DNA of 64,000 nucleotides from Streptomyces sp. HUAS 15-9 (lineage in GTDB: Bacteria > Actinomycetota > Actinomycetes > Streptomycetales > Streptomycetaceae), in the NCBI RefSeq assembly GCF_025642155.1, contig NZ_CP106798.1:1984001-2048000 (forward strand). The letters run 5' to 3'. The notes beneath the pieces are model-generated. The model was not told the origin of the DNA. It did not search any database and worked only from the letters and a program-made list of their open reading frames with translations. The translations under genes and the position numbers were made by a program. Each line of letters starts with the position of its first letter. The stretch's first letter is position 1. This document shows, one piece after another, positions 35,122-43,153 of this stretch.

Positions 35122-36639
35122 ATGACAGCGCCCCAGTCGCGCTACCGGCGTGCCATGGCGATCCCGGTCGGGATGGCCATGGCGACGGCCCTCGCGTTCC
35201 TGCCGAACGTCACGGCGTCCGCGGCCGACGCCACGACGGCGGTGGCCGATGACGCGCCCTCGCTCAGCTATGTCGTCAACGTCGGCCCCGGGCACGGCAC
35301 TTCCGCGCATGTGAAGAAGGCCATCGCGAAGGTCGGCGGCACGGTCGTGATCTCGTACGACCGGATCGGCGTGATCGTCGTCCACTCGGCGAACCCGGAC
35401 TTCGCCAAGACCCTCCGCACGGTGCGCGGGGTCGACTCGGTCGGTGCCACACGCAACGCGCCGCTGCCCGCGCAGTCGACCACCGACGTCGGCACCCCGA
35501 AGGTGCTGAGCGCCGAGGAGGTCGCAGACGCGCAGGCGGCCGACGGGCAGGACCCGTTGGAGCCGCTGCAGTGGGACCTGCCCGCCATCAAGGCGGACAA
35601 GGCACACGAGAAGACCCTCGGCAGCCGGGACGTCACCGTCGCCGTCATCGACACCGGCGTCGACGACACGCACCCCGACATCGCGCCGAACTTCGACCGC
35701 GGCGCCTCCGCCAACTGCGTGTCGGGCAAGCCGGACACGACCGACGGCTCCTGGCGGCCCAGCGCGGCGGAGAGTCCGCACGGCACGCATGTGGCGGGCG
35801 AGATCGCGGGCGCCAAGAACGGCGTCGGCATCACCGGTGTCGCGCCCGGCGTCAAGGTCGCCGGCATCAAGGTGTCCACCACCGCCGGCTACTTCTACAC
35901 GGAGGCCGTGGTCTGCGGCTTCATGTGGGCGGCCGACCACGGCGTGGACGTGACCAACAACAGCTATTACACCGACCCGTGGTACTTCAACTGCAAGGAC
36001 GACCCGGACCAGAGGGCGCTCGTCGACGCCATCACCCGGGCCTCCCGCTACGCGGAGAAGAAGGGCACGGTCAACGTCGCGGCGGCGGGCAACGAGAGTT
36101 ACGACCTCGCGTCCGACTCGATCACCGACCCGGTGTCGCCGAACGACGGCACCCCGTCGGACCGGGTGATCGACCCGCACAAGTGCTACGACATACCGAC
36201 CCAGCTGCCGGGTGTCGTCACGGTCGCGGCGACCGGGGCCAAGGGCATCAAGTCGTCCTTCTCCAACTACGGCCTCGGGGTCATCGACATCGCCGCGCCC
36301 GGCGGTGACTCGACGGCCTACCAGAAGCCGGAGCCCCCGGCGACCAGCGGTCTGATCCTCGGCCCGCTGCCGGGCGGCAAGTGGGGCTACATGGCGGGTA
36401 CGTCGATGGCGACCCCGCATGTCGTGGGTGTGGCCGCATTGATCAAGTCAACCCATCCGCATGCCCCGGCGGCGCTGGTGAAGGCGCTGCTGTACGCCGA
36501 GGCGGACGCCACGCCGTGCACGGACCCGTACGACATCAACGGCGACGGCAAGGTCGACGCGGTGTGCGAGGGCGTGAAGAACCACAACGGCTTCTACGGC
36601 TGGGGCACGGCGGACGCGCTGGCGGCGGTGACCAAGTAG
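35122..36639 (+). CDS. Secreted subtilisin-like serine protease (S8), copy 2
   Basis: This 505-residue paralogue of the preceding gene has the same plan: a signal peptide of about 34 residues (TASA), an N-terminal inhibitor-type propeptide, then Asp177, His220, Asn324 and Ser428. The gap to copy 1 is 66 bases and has GGAG 12 bases before the ATG, so the two may be cotranscribed. They share long identical blocks, for example DRIGVIVVHSANPDF and DIPTQLPGVVTV, consistent with tandem duplication and later divergence. Extracellular protein degradation is the likely role. Confidence 0.95.
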   Translation: MTAPQSRYRRAMAIPVGMAMATALAFLPNVTASAADATTAVADDAPSLSYVVNVGPGHGTSAHVKKAIAKVGGTVVISYDRIGVIVVHSANPDFAKTLRTVRGVDSVGATRNAPLPAQSTTDVGTPKVLSAEEVADAQAADGQDPLEPLQWDLPAIKADKAHEKTLGSRDVTVAVIDTGVDDTHPDIAPNFDRGASANCVSGKPDTTDGSWRPSAAESPHGTHVAGEIAGAKNGVGITGVAPGVKVAGIKVSTTAGYFYTEAVVCGFMWAADHGVDVTNNSYYTDPWYFNCKDDPDQRALVDAITRASRYAEKKGTVNVAAAGNESYDLASDSITDPVSPNDGTPSDRVIDPHKCYDIPTQLPGVVTVAATGAKGIKSSFSNYGLGVIDIAAPGGDSTAYQKPEPPATSGLILGPLPGGKWGYMAGTSMATPHVVGVAALIKSTHPHAPAALVKALLYAEADATPCTDPYDINGDGKVDAVCEGVKNHNGFYGWGTADALAAVTK

Positions 36640-36656
36640 AGCCTGTGTGCAGATGA

Positions 36657-36689
36657 CCCGGGCCGGGCGGCACGACCGCCCGGCCCGGG
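36657..36689 (+). terminator. 14-bp terminator hairpin after the subtilase pair
   Basis: CCCGGGCCGGGCGG (36657-36670) pairs perfectly with 36676-36689 across a CACGA loop, 18 bases after the second subtilase stop. No T-run is present. Confidence 0.8.
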
Positions 36690-36714
36690 CGTCTTGTGCG
36701 ACAGGATCTTCGTC

Positions 36715-37239
36715 ATGCTCGAGTATGAAGATCCAGCGACCTGGAGTACCGAACCGGTCCGGCCCCGGGGACAGTTGGTGCTCCGCTTCCTGGCCACGGC
36801 CGCGTACCTGCCCGTACTGTGTCTGCTTGCCCCCGCGTCGTGGGCCTTCCTCTTCGCCGTGGGGCTGGTGGCCGAGGTGATCGCCGCGTTCAGCGACTCC
36901 GAGCGGTGGTTCGACAGGTTCATGGACCGGGTGCTGGACCGGACGATGAGACTGCCCGCCTGGTGCGTGACCTGGCCGGAACTGCGGCATGAGGGCGACA
37001 CCGGCTACTACCGGGCACGGGTCGACAAGAAGGTCGCCGACTGGACCCGGCGGGCATCGAGGCCGGTCGTGCCGAAGAAGCCGCGACCGCCTGTCGAGTG
37101 TGCGATACCGCTGCGCGACTACCGCGGTGCGGGCGGGCGCTACGTCGCCGAAGTCGCCCTCGCCCAGGGCTGGGAGCTGCGCCCCACCGATGTCGGCAAG
37201 GAGGTGCGCCTGTGGTGGGCCGCCGCCAAGGTTGATTGA
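36715..37239 (+). CDS. Conserved membrane-associated protein, unknown function
   Basis: This 174-residue protein starts MLEYEDPATWST, has one or two hydrophobic segments (about residues 22-58) and a basic, Trp/Arg-rich C-terminal half (KKVADWTRRASRPVVPKKPRPP). I do not recognise a family. ATG 36715 is favoured by AGGA eight bases upstream. The reading frame upstream uses a TTG with no support. Its stop overlaps the TTGATTGAATCAA palindrome that precedes the CoA-transferase. Confidence 0.65.
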   Translation: MLEYEDPATWSTEPVRPRGQLVLRFLATAAYLPVLCLLAPASWAFLFAVGLVAEVIAAFSDSERWFDRFMDRVLDRTMRLPAWCVTWPELRHEGDTGYYRARVDKKVADWTRRASRPVVPKKPRPPVECAIPLRDYRGAGGRYVAEVALAQGWELRPTDVGKEVRLWWAAAKVD

Positions 37240-37272
37240 ATCAATACTTCATAGTGCAGTCATGACTGCACT
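37232..37272. promoter_or_regulatory. Two palindromes overlapping the CoA-transferase start
   Basis: TTGATTGAATCAA (37232-37244) is a perfect palindrome around one base. AGTGCAGTCA/TGACTGCACT (37253-37272) is a perfect 20-base palindrome that contains the ATG at 37262. Together they are a strong operator candidate for a dimeric regulator, or could form a start-site hairpin in RNA. Confidence 0.55.
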
Positions 37273-38637
37273 CAAGTTTGCTTGGGACACGGTGGGCGGC
37301 GATCCCGCTCTGCTCTCGCGTGTGTCGACCGTCTTGCGCCGGGGTGCGCTCGAAGCGAAGCTGCCCGTACGGGAGTTGGCGCGTGCCTGTGTGGCCGCCT
37401 GCGCGCTGGCCGCCGCCGAGTTGGGCGCGCGGCGGGCCGGGCTCGGTGAGGTGCCGGAGGTCCGGGTCGACGACGCGGCGGTCGCGGCGGCCTTCCACAG
37501 TGAGCGGCTGCTGCGGGTGGAAGGGCGGGCGCCGGTCGTCTTCGCGCCGCTGTCGCGGTTCTGGCGGACCGCGGACGGCTGGGTGCGCACCCACGCCAAC
37601 TATCCACACCACCGGGCACGGCTGCTGGGCGCGCTGGGGCTGCCGCGGGACGCCCCGGCGCCGGTGTCGGACGTCGCCGCGCGGCTCGCCGAGCGGTCCG
37701 CCCTGGAGGTGGAGGAGACGGTGTACTGCGCGGGCGGCCTCGCCGTCGCCCTGCGCACGCCCGAGGAGTGGGCCGCGCACGAGCAGTCCGCCGCGCTGGT
37801 GCGGTGCCCGCTGGTGGAGCGCGAGCGGCTGGGCTCGGCGCCCGTGCGCGTGCTCGCGCCGGTCGGGGCGCTCCCCTGCTGCCGGCCGCCGGGCTGCGGG
37901 TGCTGGATCTGACCCGGGTCCTCGCGGGCCCGGTCGCCACCCGCACGCTGGCCCTGCTCGGCGCGGACGTACTGCGCGTGGACGCTCCGCTGCTGCCCGA
38001 ACTCCCCGACCTGCACGCGGACACGGACATCGGGAAGCGGTCGGCGACGCTGGACCTCGCCACCGGGCGCACGGTCTTCGAGGATCTGCTGGCCGAGGCG
38101 GACGTCGTGGTCACCGGCTACCGGCCGGGCTCCCTGGACCGCTTCGGGCTGTCCCCGGAGGCGCTCGCCGAGCGGCGGCCCGGGCTGGTCGTGGCGCAGG
38201 TGTCGGCATGGGGCACCTACGGGCCGTGGGCCGGGCGGCGGGGCTTCGACAGCCTGGTGCAGGTCGCGACCGGCATCGCGACGATCGAGGGATCGGCCGA
38301 AGAGCCCGGCGCCCTGCCGGCGCAGGCCCTGGACCACGGCACGGGCTATCTGCTGGCGGCCGCGGTGCTGCGGGCGCTGACGGAGCAGTCGTACGACGGC
38401 GGCAGCCGAATCGTGCGGCCGGCGCTGGCCCGGACGGCGGCCTGGCTGACGCACGGGATCGAGCACCGCCCGGCAGGCACCACCACCCACGACGCGGCAC
38501 ACCCCCCGCTCGCCGAACGGGACAGCGCACTGGGACGGCTGCGATACGCCCCACCGCCGGTGTCCTTCACCGACGGACCGACCGACTGGGCGCGACCGCC
38601 GGGAGTCTGGGGAGCGGACGCACCCCGGTGGCACTGA
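37262..38637 (+). pseudogene. Class III CoA-transferase (CaiB/BaiF-like) split by a frameshift
   Basis: Two frames together encode one CoA-transferase-III protein of about 458 residues. The first frame (37262 to about 37868) carries the N-terminal part, with ERLLRVEGRAPVVF. The second frame (about 37868-38637) carries the family core, LRVLDLTRVLAGPVATRTLALLGADVLRV, plus VVVTGYRPGSLDRFG and AWGTYGPWAGRRGFD. One missing base near 37863-37870 separates them; restoring it gives a continuous product. This is either a real inactivating deletion or a sequencing error. Confidence 0.8.
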
Positions 38638-38737
38638 GTGCGGGGGTGGCCGGAAACGTATCAGTGGACGGAACGCCCATCCCCCGGTTGCTTTCCTTTA
38701 CTTGCCCCGTTTTGTGACCGCTGGCGAGGATCCAGGT

Positions 38738-39751
38738 GTGACGTTGATACGACCGACCGCGAAGGCGGACGGCGAGAGCCCGGCCGGCCGCCGGACCGGA
38801 GTGGTCCGGGCCGCCGCCGTCCTGGTCCTCGTGACGCTCGCCGCGCTGATATCCCTGCTGGGGCCGTCCGCCGCGCTGCACGGCACCGGCGAGGCGTCCG
38901 CGCCCGGCGTGGGCGGCTTGGCCCTGCTGCGCACGGCGCTGTTCACGGCCCTGTGCGTACCGGTGGGTGAGTTGTTCGTGAACCGGCTGGCGCAGCGGTT
39001 GCCCGGCGCTCCCCCGGACACCCCGCGCAGCTGGTCCCCGTACGCGGCAGCGACGGGATTCGTCGCCGCGCTCGGCCTCGCCTCGGTCGTGGCGACCGGG
39101 AACCTGGTGCCGCACAGCCTGTCCCAGATCGACGTCGGGGGGCTGTACTCCACGCGCGACGGCGCGCTCGCGCTGATCGAGGTCAACGCGTTCTTCGTCG
39201 CCGGTCTGTGCGCCCTGTCGCGTCGGCCCGGCACCCAGGTCTGGCCCCTGGCCGCGGTCGTCCTCGCGGAGGCCCTGCGCGCACACCCCACGACGGAGCA
39301 CGGCCCGCTGATCGGCTCGGGCCTGACGCTCGTCCACCTGACGTGCGCGGTCCTGTGGGCGGGCGCCCTGCTGCATGTGCTGCGGACGCTGCGGCTCTGG
39401 CCCGATCGCGGAGGCGAGGCGGGCGCCGCGCTGCTGGGGCTCTACGCGCGCGTGGCCGCCGTACTGCTCGCGGCGATCACCGCCACCGGCCTGTGGAGCA
39501 CCCTGCGACGGATGCCGGCGGACACGGTGCTGCACCAGCTGACGGCGACCGCCTACGGTCGCGTCCTGCTCGCCAAGGTGATCCTCGTGACGGTCGTCGC
39601 CCTGCTCGCCCTGTGGGCGCGAATCCGGCTGCGCCGGGCGCCCGACCCGCTGACCGCGTGCGTCCCCGCACGGGCCGAGGTCATCGCGCTCGGCGTGGTC
39701 ATCACGGTGTCGGGGCTGCTGACGGCCCTCCCGCTGCCGATCCGCTGGTGA
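38738..39751 (+). CDS. CopD-like copper-resistance membrane protein
   Basis: This 337-residue protein has eight or nine predicted helices. Features include early helix-flanked VRAAAVLVLVTLAALIS and the CopD-type C-terminal half (HLTCAVLWAGALLHVL, LLGLYARVAAVLLAAITATGLWSTLRRM, YGRVLLAKVILVTVVALLALWARIRLRR). The family is involved in copper uptake or handling and usually sits by CopC; no CopC is seen here. The GTG start at 38738 has GAGGA upstream. Its 3' end seeds the tandem repeat array that follows. Confidence 0.85.
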   Translation: MTLIRPTAKADGESPAGRRTGVVRAAAVLVLVTLAALISLLGPSAALHGTGEASAPGVGGLALLRTALFTALCVPVGELFVNRLAQRLPGAPPDTPRSWSPYAAATGFVAALGLASVVATGNLVPHSLSQIDVGGLYSTRDGALALIEVNAFFVAGLCALSRRPGTQVWPLAAVVLAEALRAHPTTEHGPLIGSGLTLVHLTCAVLWAGALLHVLRTLRLWPDRGGEAGAALLGLYARVAAVLLAAITATGLWSTLRRMPADTVLHQLTATAYGRVLLAKVILVTVVALLALWARIRLRRAPDPLTACVPARAEVIALGVVITVSGLLTALPLPIRW

Positions 39752-39990
39752 CCGGCCGACGCCTCAGCCGGTGACAAGACCTAGAGCGCGGCGATGCCGT
39801 CACCACGCCGAGGCCGCTGACAGCCCTGCCGCAGCCGAACCACTGAAGACCGGCCGACGCCTCAATCGGTCACGAAAACCTAGAGCGCGGCGATGCCGTC
39901 ACCACGCCGAGGCCGCTGACAGCCCTGCCGCAGCCGAACCACTGAAGACCGGCCGACGCCTCAGCCGGTGACGAGGACCTTGAGCGCGGT
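39693..39990. repeat. Tandem array built from the copD and alcohol dehydrogenase gene ends
   Basis: Two intergenic units (39779-39864 and 39878-39963) are identical over 86 bases with a 99-base offset. Each unit contains a diverged copy of the copD 3' end and of the adh 3' end. Ungapped alignment of a copy with the real copD end (about 39697-39766) gives 53 identities in 70 bases. The array therefore reads copD end, adh-like end, copD-like end, adh-like end, copD-like end, adh end. It is not CRISPR-like and encodes nothing credible. Confidence 0.85.
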
Positions 39991-41004
39991 GCGCTCGTCC
40001 ATCGCCTTGTAGCCGTCCGGTACACCCTCCAGGCCGACCGTCAGATCGAAGACCGGCGACGCGTCGACGGTGCCGTCCAGGACGTCGGGCAGCAGTTCCG
40101 GGATGTACGCGCGGACCGGTGCGACACCGCCGCGCAGGGCGATGTTGCGGTCGAACATGACGCCGAGGTCGAGGCCGGTGCCGCTGCCGTGCGGCACGCC
40201 GACGAAGCCGATCGCGCCGCCGTCACGGGTGATGTCGACCGCCGTACGCATCGACTGCTCGGTGCCGACGGCCTCGACGACGGCGTGCGCGCCCTGGCCG
40301 CGGGTGAGTTCACGGACCGCCTCGACGGCCGCCTCACCGCGCTCGGCGACGACGTCGGTCGCGCCGAAGCGGCGGGCGATGTCGGTACGGACCTGGTGGC
40401 GGCCGAGCGCGATGATCCGCTCGGCGCCGAGGCGCTTGGCGGCCAGCACGGCGCACAGGCCGACGGCACCGTCCCCGACGACGGCGACGGTGGCACCGGG
40501 CCGGACGCCCGCTCCCAGGGCGGCGTGGTGGCCGGTGCCGAGGACGTCGGACAGGGTCAGCAGGGCGGACAGCAGGTGGTCGTCGGAGGCCGCGTCCTTG
40601 GGCAGCTGGACGAGGGTGCCGTCGGCGAACGGGACGCGCACCGCCTCGCCCTGGCCGCCGTCGTACCCGACGGAGCCCCAGAAGCCGCCGTGCTCGCAGG
40701 ACGTCGTCAGGCCCTCGCGGCAGTAGTCGCAGACGCCGTCCGACCACATGAAGGGGGCGACCACGAGATCGCCGCGCCGCACGGTGCTCACCTCGGAGCC
40801 GGTCTCCTCGACGACGCCGAGGAACTCGTGGCCGATCCGCTGGCCCGGCTGCCGGGCCGCCTCACCGCGGTACGCCCACAGGTCGCTGCCGCAGATACAG
40901 GCGCGCAGCACGCGCACCACGGCGTCGGTGGGCAGCTGCACCACGGGCTCGGGAACATCCTCCACGCGCATGTCGTACGGGGCGTGGATGGTGGTGGCGC
41001 GCAT
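39961..41004 (-). CDS. Zinc-dependent alcohol dehydrogenase family protein
   Basis: This 347-residue medium-chain dehydrogenase/reductase has catalytic-zinc ligands in ACICGSDLWAYRG (Cys near residue 38) and GHEFLGVVEE (His/Glu). The structural-zinc region is GVCDYCREGLTTSCEHGG, although its pattern is partial. The NAD(P) motif is VVGDGAVGLCAV. The substrate is unknown. It is transcribed alone, convergent with copD, and its stop codon abuts the gene-end repeat array. Confidence 0.9.
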   Translation of the reverse strand: MRATTIHAPYDMRVEDVPEPVVQLPTDAVVRVLRACICGSDLWAYRGEAARQPGQRIGHEFLGVVEETGSEVSTVRRGDLVVAPFMWSDGVCDYCREGLTTSCEHGGFWGSVGYDGGQGEAVRVPFADGTLVQLPKDAASDDHLLSALLTLSDVLGTGHHAALGAGVRPGATVAVVGDGAVGLCAVLAAKRLGAERIIALGRHQVRTDIARRFGATDVVAERGEAAVEAVRELTRGQGAHAVVEAVGTEQSMRTAVDITRDGGAIGFVGVPHGSGTGLDLGVMFDRNIALRGGVAPVRAYIPELLPDVLDGTVDASPVFDLTVGLEGVPDGYKAMDERTALKVLVTG

Positions 41005-41187
41005 GGCGAGGGTCCTTCTCTGATCCGCGGTTCCGGGGGCGCCCAGGGGGTGGTCGAGCGCACTTCACGGTACGCCGCCGCCGACGCGCGCCGCTCGCCG
41101 AGGGTGCTCCGGACCGCTTGCCGTCGATCTCCGCGAACGGGATCCGCAGGACGGCCCATCCGCACGACGATCCGTCCGCAAGGCGGT

Positions 41188-41898
41188 CTAGACGCCCGCC
41201 GCCCCCAGCAGACTTCCTGCGGCGTACGTGACCCCCATGGCCAGCGCCCCGCCCGCCACGTTCCGCAGCACCGCGCGCCTCGGGTCGGCCGCGCCGAGCC
41301 GGGCGCTGCTCCACCCGGTGATGACGAGTGCGGCCAGCACGGACACCACGGTGACCGCGAGCCGCACCTGGGCCGGCGGCAGGACGATCGCGAGCAGCGG
41401 CAGCAGGGCGCCGACGGTGAAGGCCAAAAAGCTGGCCCAGGCCGCGTGCCAGGGATTGGTCAGCTCGTCCGGGTCGATACCGAGCTCCACGCGCGCGTGG
41501 GCCCTCAGCGCGTCCCGTTCCGTCAGCTGGACCGCCGCCTCCCGCGCCACGTCCCGGGTGAGCCCGCGCTCCTCCAGCAGCCCGGTCAGCTCCTCCAGTT
41601 CGGCGTCCGGCTGCTCCCTCAGCTCCCGCTTCTCCATGGCCAGCGCGGCCAGTTCCGAGTCGCGCTGGGTGGACACGGACACATACTCGCCCGCCGCCAT
41701 CGACATCGACCCGGCGAGCAGCCCGGCCAGGCCCGCCGTCAGCAGGGCGGCCCGGTCGTCCGTCGCCCCGGCGACACCGACGACGAGCCCCGCGGTGGAC
41801 ACGATGCCGTCGTTCGCGCCCAGTACCCCGGCCCGCAGCCAGTTCAGCCGGGAGCCGAGCGCGCCGCTGTGCGCCTCGTCGTGGGTTGGTTCGGTCAC
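41188..41898 (-). CDS. VIT-family iron/manganese transporter
   Basis: This 236-residue CCC1/VIT1-type membrane protein has the start GSRLNWLRAGVLGANDGIVSTAGLVVGVAGA (residues 12-42), the conserved first-helix motif, and an acidic metal-binding cytoplasmic region (residues about 75-140, many Glu). Two or three C-terminal helices follow. The GTG start at 41898 is only 25 bases after the amidohydrolase stop, so it is probably the last gene of that operon. Its functional link to the catabolic enzymes is unclear. Confidence 0.88.
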   Translation of the reverse strand: MTEPTHDEAHSGALGSRLNWLRAGVLGANDGIVSTAGLVVGVAGATDDRAALLTAGLAGLLAGSMSMAAGEYVSVSTQRDSELAALAMEKRELREQPDAELEELTGLLEERGLTRDVAREAAVQLTERDALRAHARVELGIDPDELTNPWHAAWASFLAFTVGALLPLLAIVLPPAQVRLAVTVVSVLAALVITGWSSARLGAADPRRAVLRNVAGGALAMGVTYAAGSLLGAAGV

Positions 41899-41923
41899 AT
41901 GCCCGAGGATCGCACCTTCGGTG

Positions 41924-43153
41924 TCACCAGACCCGTACCGACGCTCCCCGCGCGAACACCGGGCTCGTCGCGTCCGCGGGCGGCTGTGCCAGGGGCTCGG
42001 CCAGCTCCTCGACCGTGGGGCCCGCCTTCGCCGCGATCGGGTCGAGGAGGTCGAGGTCGAAGCCGTACAAGCGGGCCGCGTTGCCGCCGAGCATCGCAGC
42101 GACCTCCTCCCGCGGCACACCCGCGAACGCGAAGCGCAGTCCTTCCCGGGAGTAGGGGTAGGTGCCCTCGTCGTGCGGGTAGTCGCTGCCCCACATGATC
42201 TTGTCGAGGCCGATGCGGTCGCGCAGCGGCACCTCGTGCGGGCGCATGAAACTCGCGCCGACGAAGCAGCTGTCGCGCCACACCCGGGACGGCGCCTCGC
42301 CCATGCCGACCGCGAGGCCCGCACCGAACTTGGCCTCGGCCGTGGACGCCCGCGCCGCCGCCGCGACCATGCGGCCGTGGTAGTAGTCCAGCATGTCGAG
42401 CACGCCGGGGATCCAGCCCGAGCCCTGCTCGGTCAGGACCAGCTTGAGCCCCGGGTGGCGGCGGAAGGCGCCGCCGAAGACGAGGTGCCACAGCGCGCGG
42501 TGGGAGAACCAGGTCGTCTCGACCATGAAGACCGCGCGGGCGGCCGGTTCGTCGCCGAGCGGAGGGGACGCCGAGCCCGCGTGGTGGTTGACGGGGACGC
42601 CGAGTTCCGCGCAGACGGCCCAGATCGGGTCGTACGCCTTCGAGTACAGCTCGGGCAGGCCGGAGCCAGGCGGTGTGCCGGGCAGCATCGGGCCGCCCCT
42701 GAGGCCCGCCGCGACCGCCCACCGGATCTCCTTCACGGCCTCCTCCACGTCGTTCAGGAGGATCTGGAAGACGCCCGCCCGGCGGCCGGGCGCGGCCGCG
42801 CAGAAGTCGGCCAGCCAGCGGTTGTGGGCGCGCAGCCCCGCCCAGCGCATCTCGAACTCCGCCGCGGTCGGTGCCGGGGCCATCAGCGAGCCGGAGGGAA
42901 AGAACGGCGGGATGGTGTTCGGGAAGACGACCTCAGCGACGATGCCGTCCCGCTCCAGCTCCGCGAGGCGGCGCTCGGAGTTCCAGTTCCTGTCGGCCGT
43001 GTCGGCGAGCAGGTCCTCGTACGGGTTGACGTAGGTGGCCGCCCACGCGTCGAACGCGTCGTGGTGGCGCTTGTCCAAGTAGGGCCGGTAGTCGAGCAGA
43101 TCGGCGCCCGCGTGGCAGTCGGCCGAGATCACCGTGTAGCGGTCGTCGCTCAT
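41924..43153 (-). CDS. Amidohydrolase family protein, distal copy
   Basis: This 409-residue amidohydrolase_2 type (TIM-barrel metal-dependent hydrolase/decarboxylase) has ADCHAGADLLDYRPYLD near the N-terminus (metal-site His), VNHHAGS, and the C-terminal WGSDYPHDEG motif. The family includes decarboxylases such as ACMSD-like enzymes. The exact reaction is unknown. ATG 43153 overlaps the stop of the upstream paralogue (ATGA). The two copies share the DCHAG and WGSDxPHxEGT blocks. Confidence 0.88.
   Translation of the reverse strand: MSDDRYTVISADCHAGADLLDYRPYLDKRHHDAFDAWAATYVNPYEDLLADTADRNWNSERRLAELERDGIVAEVVFPNTIPPFFPSGSLMAPAPTAAEFEMRWAGLRAHNRWLADFCAAAPGRRAGVFQILLNDVEEAVKEIRWAVAAGLRGGPMLPGTPPGSGLPELYSKAYDPIWAVCAELGVPVNHHAGSASPPLGDEPAARAVFMVETTWFSHRALWHLVFGGAFRRHPGLKLVLTEQGSGWIPGVLDMLDYYHGRMVAAAARASTAEAKFGAGLAVGMGEAPSRVWRDSCFVGASFMRPHEVPLRDRIGLDKIMWGSDYPHDEGTYPYSREGLRFAFAGVPREEVAAMLGGNAARLYGFDLDLLDPIAAKAGPTVEELAEPLAQPPADATSPVFARGASVRVW

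Noticed and set aside
37768..38637. Independent CoA-transferase gene starting at 37768
   Set aside because: The N-terminal residues of that frame up to about residue 36 are Arg/Ala-rich shadow sequence. The true protein begins at 37262 and is frameshifted.
39771..39971. 66-residue reading frame across the tandem array
   Set aside because: It consists of two copies of one translated repeat unit and has no start support or homology pattern; it is a by-product of the duplication.
39750..39990. CRISPR-like repeats
   Set aside because: Units are about 99 bases, have no variable spacers, and derive from flanking gene ends. No cas gene is present.
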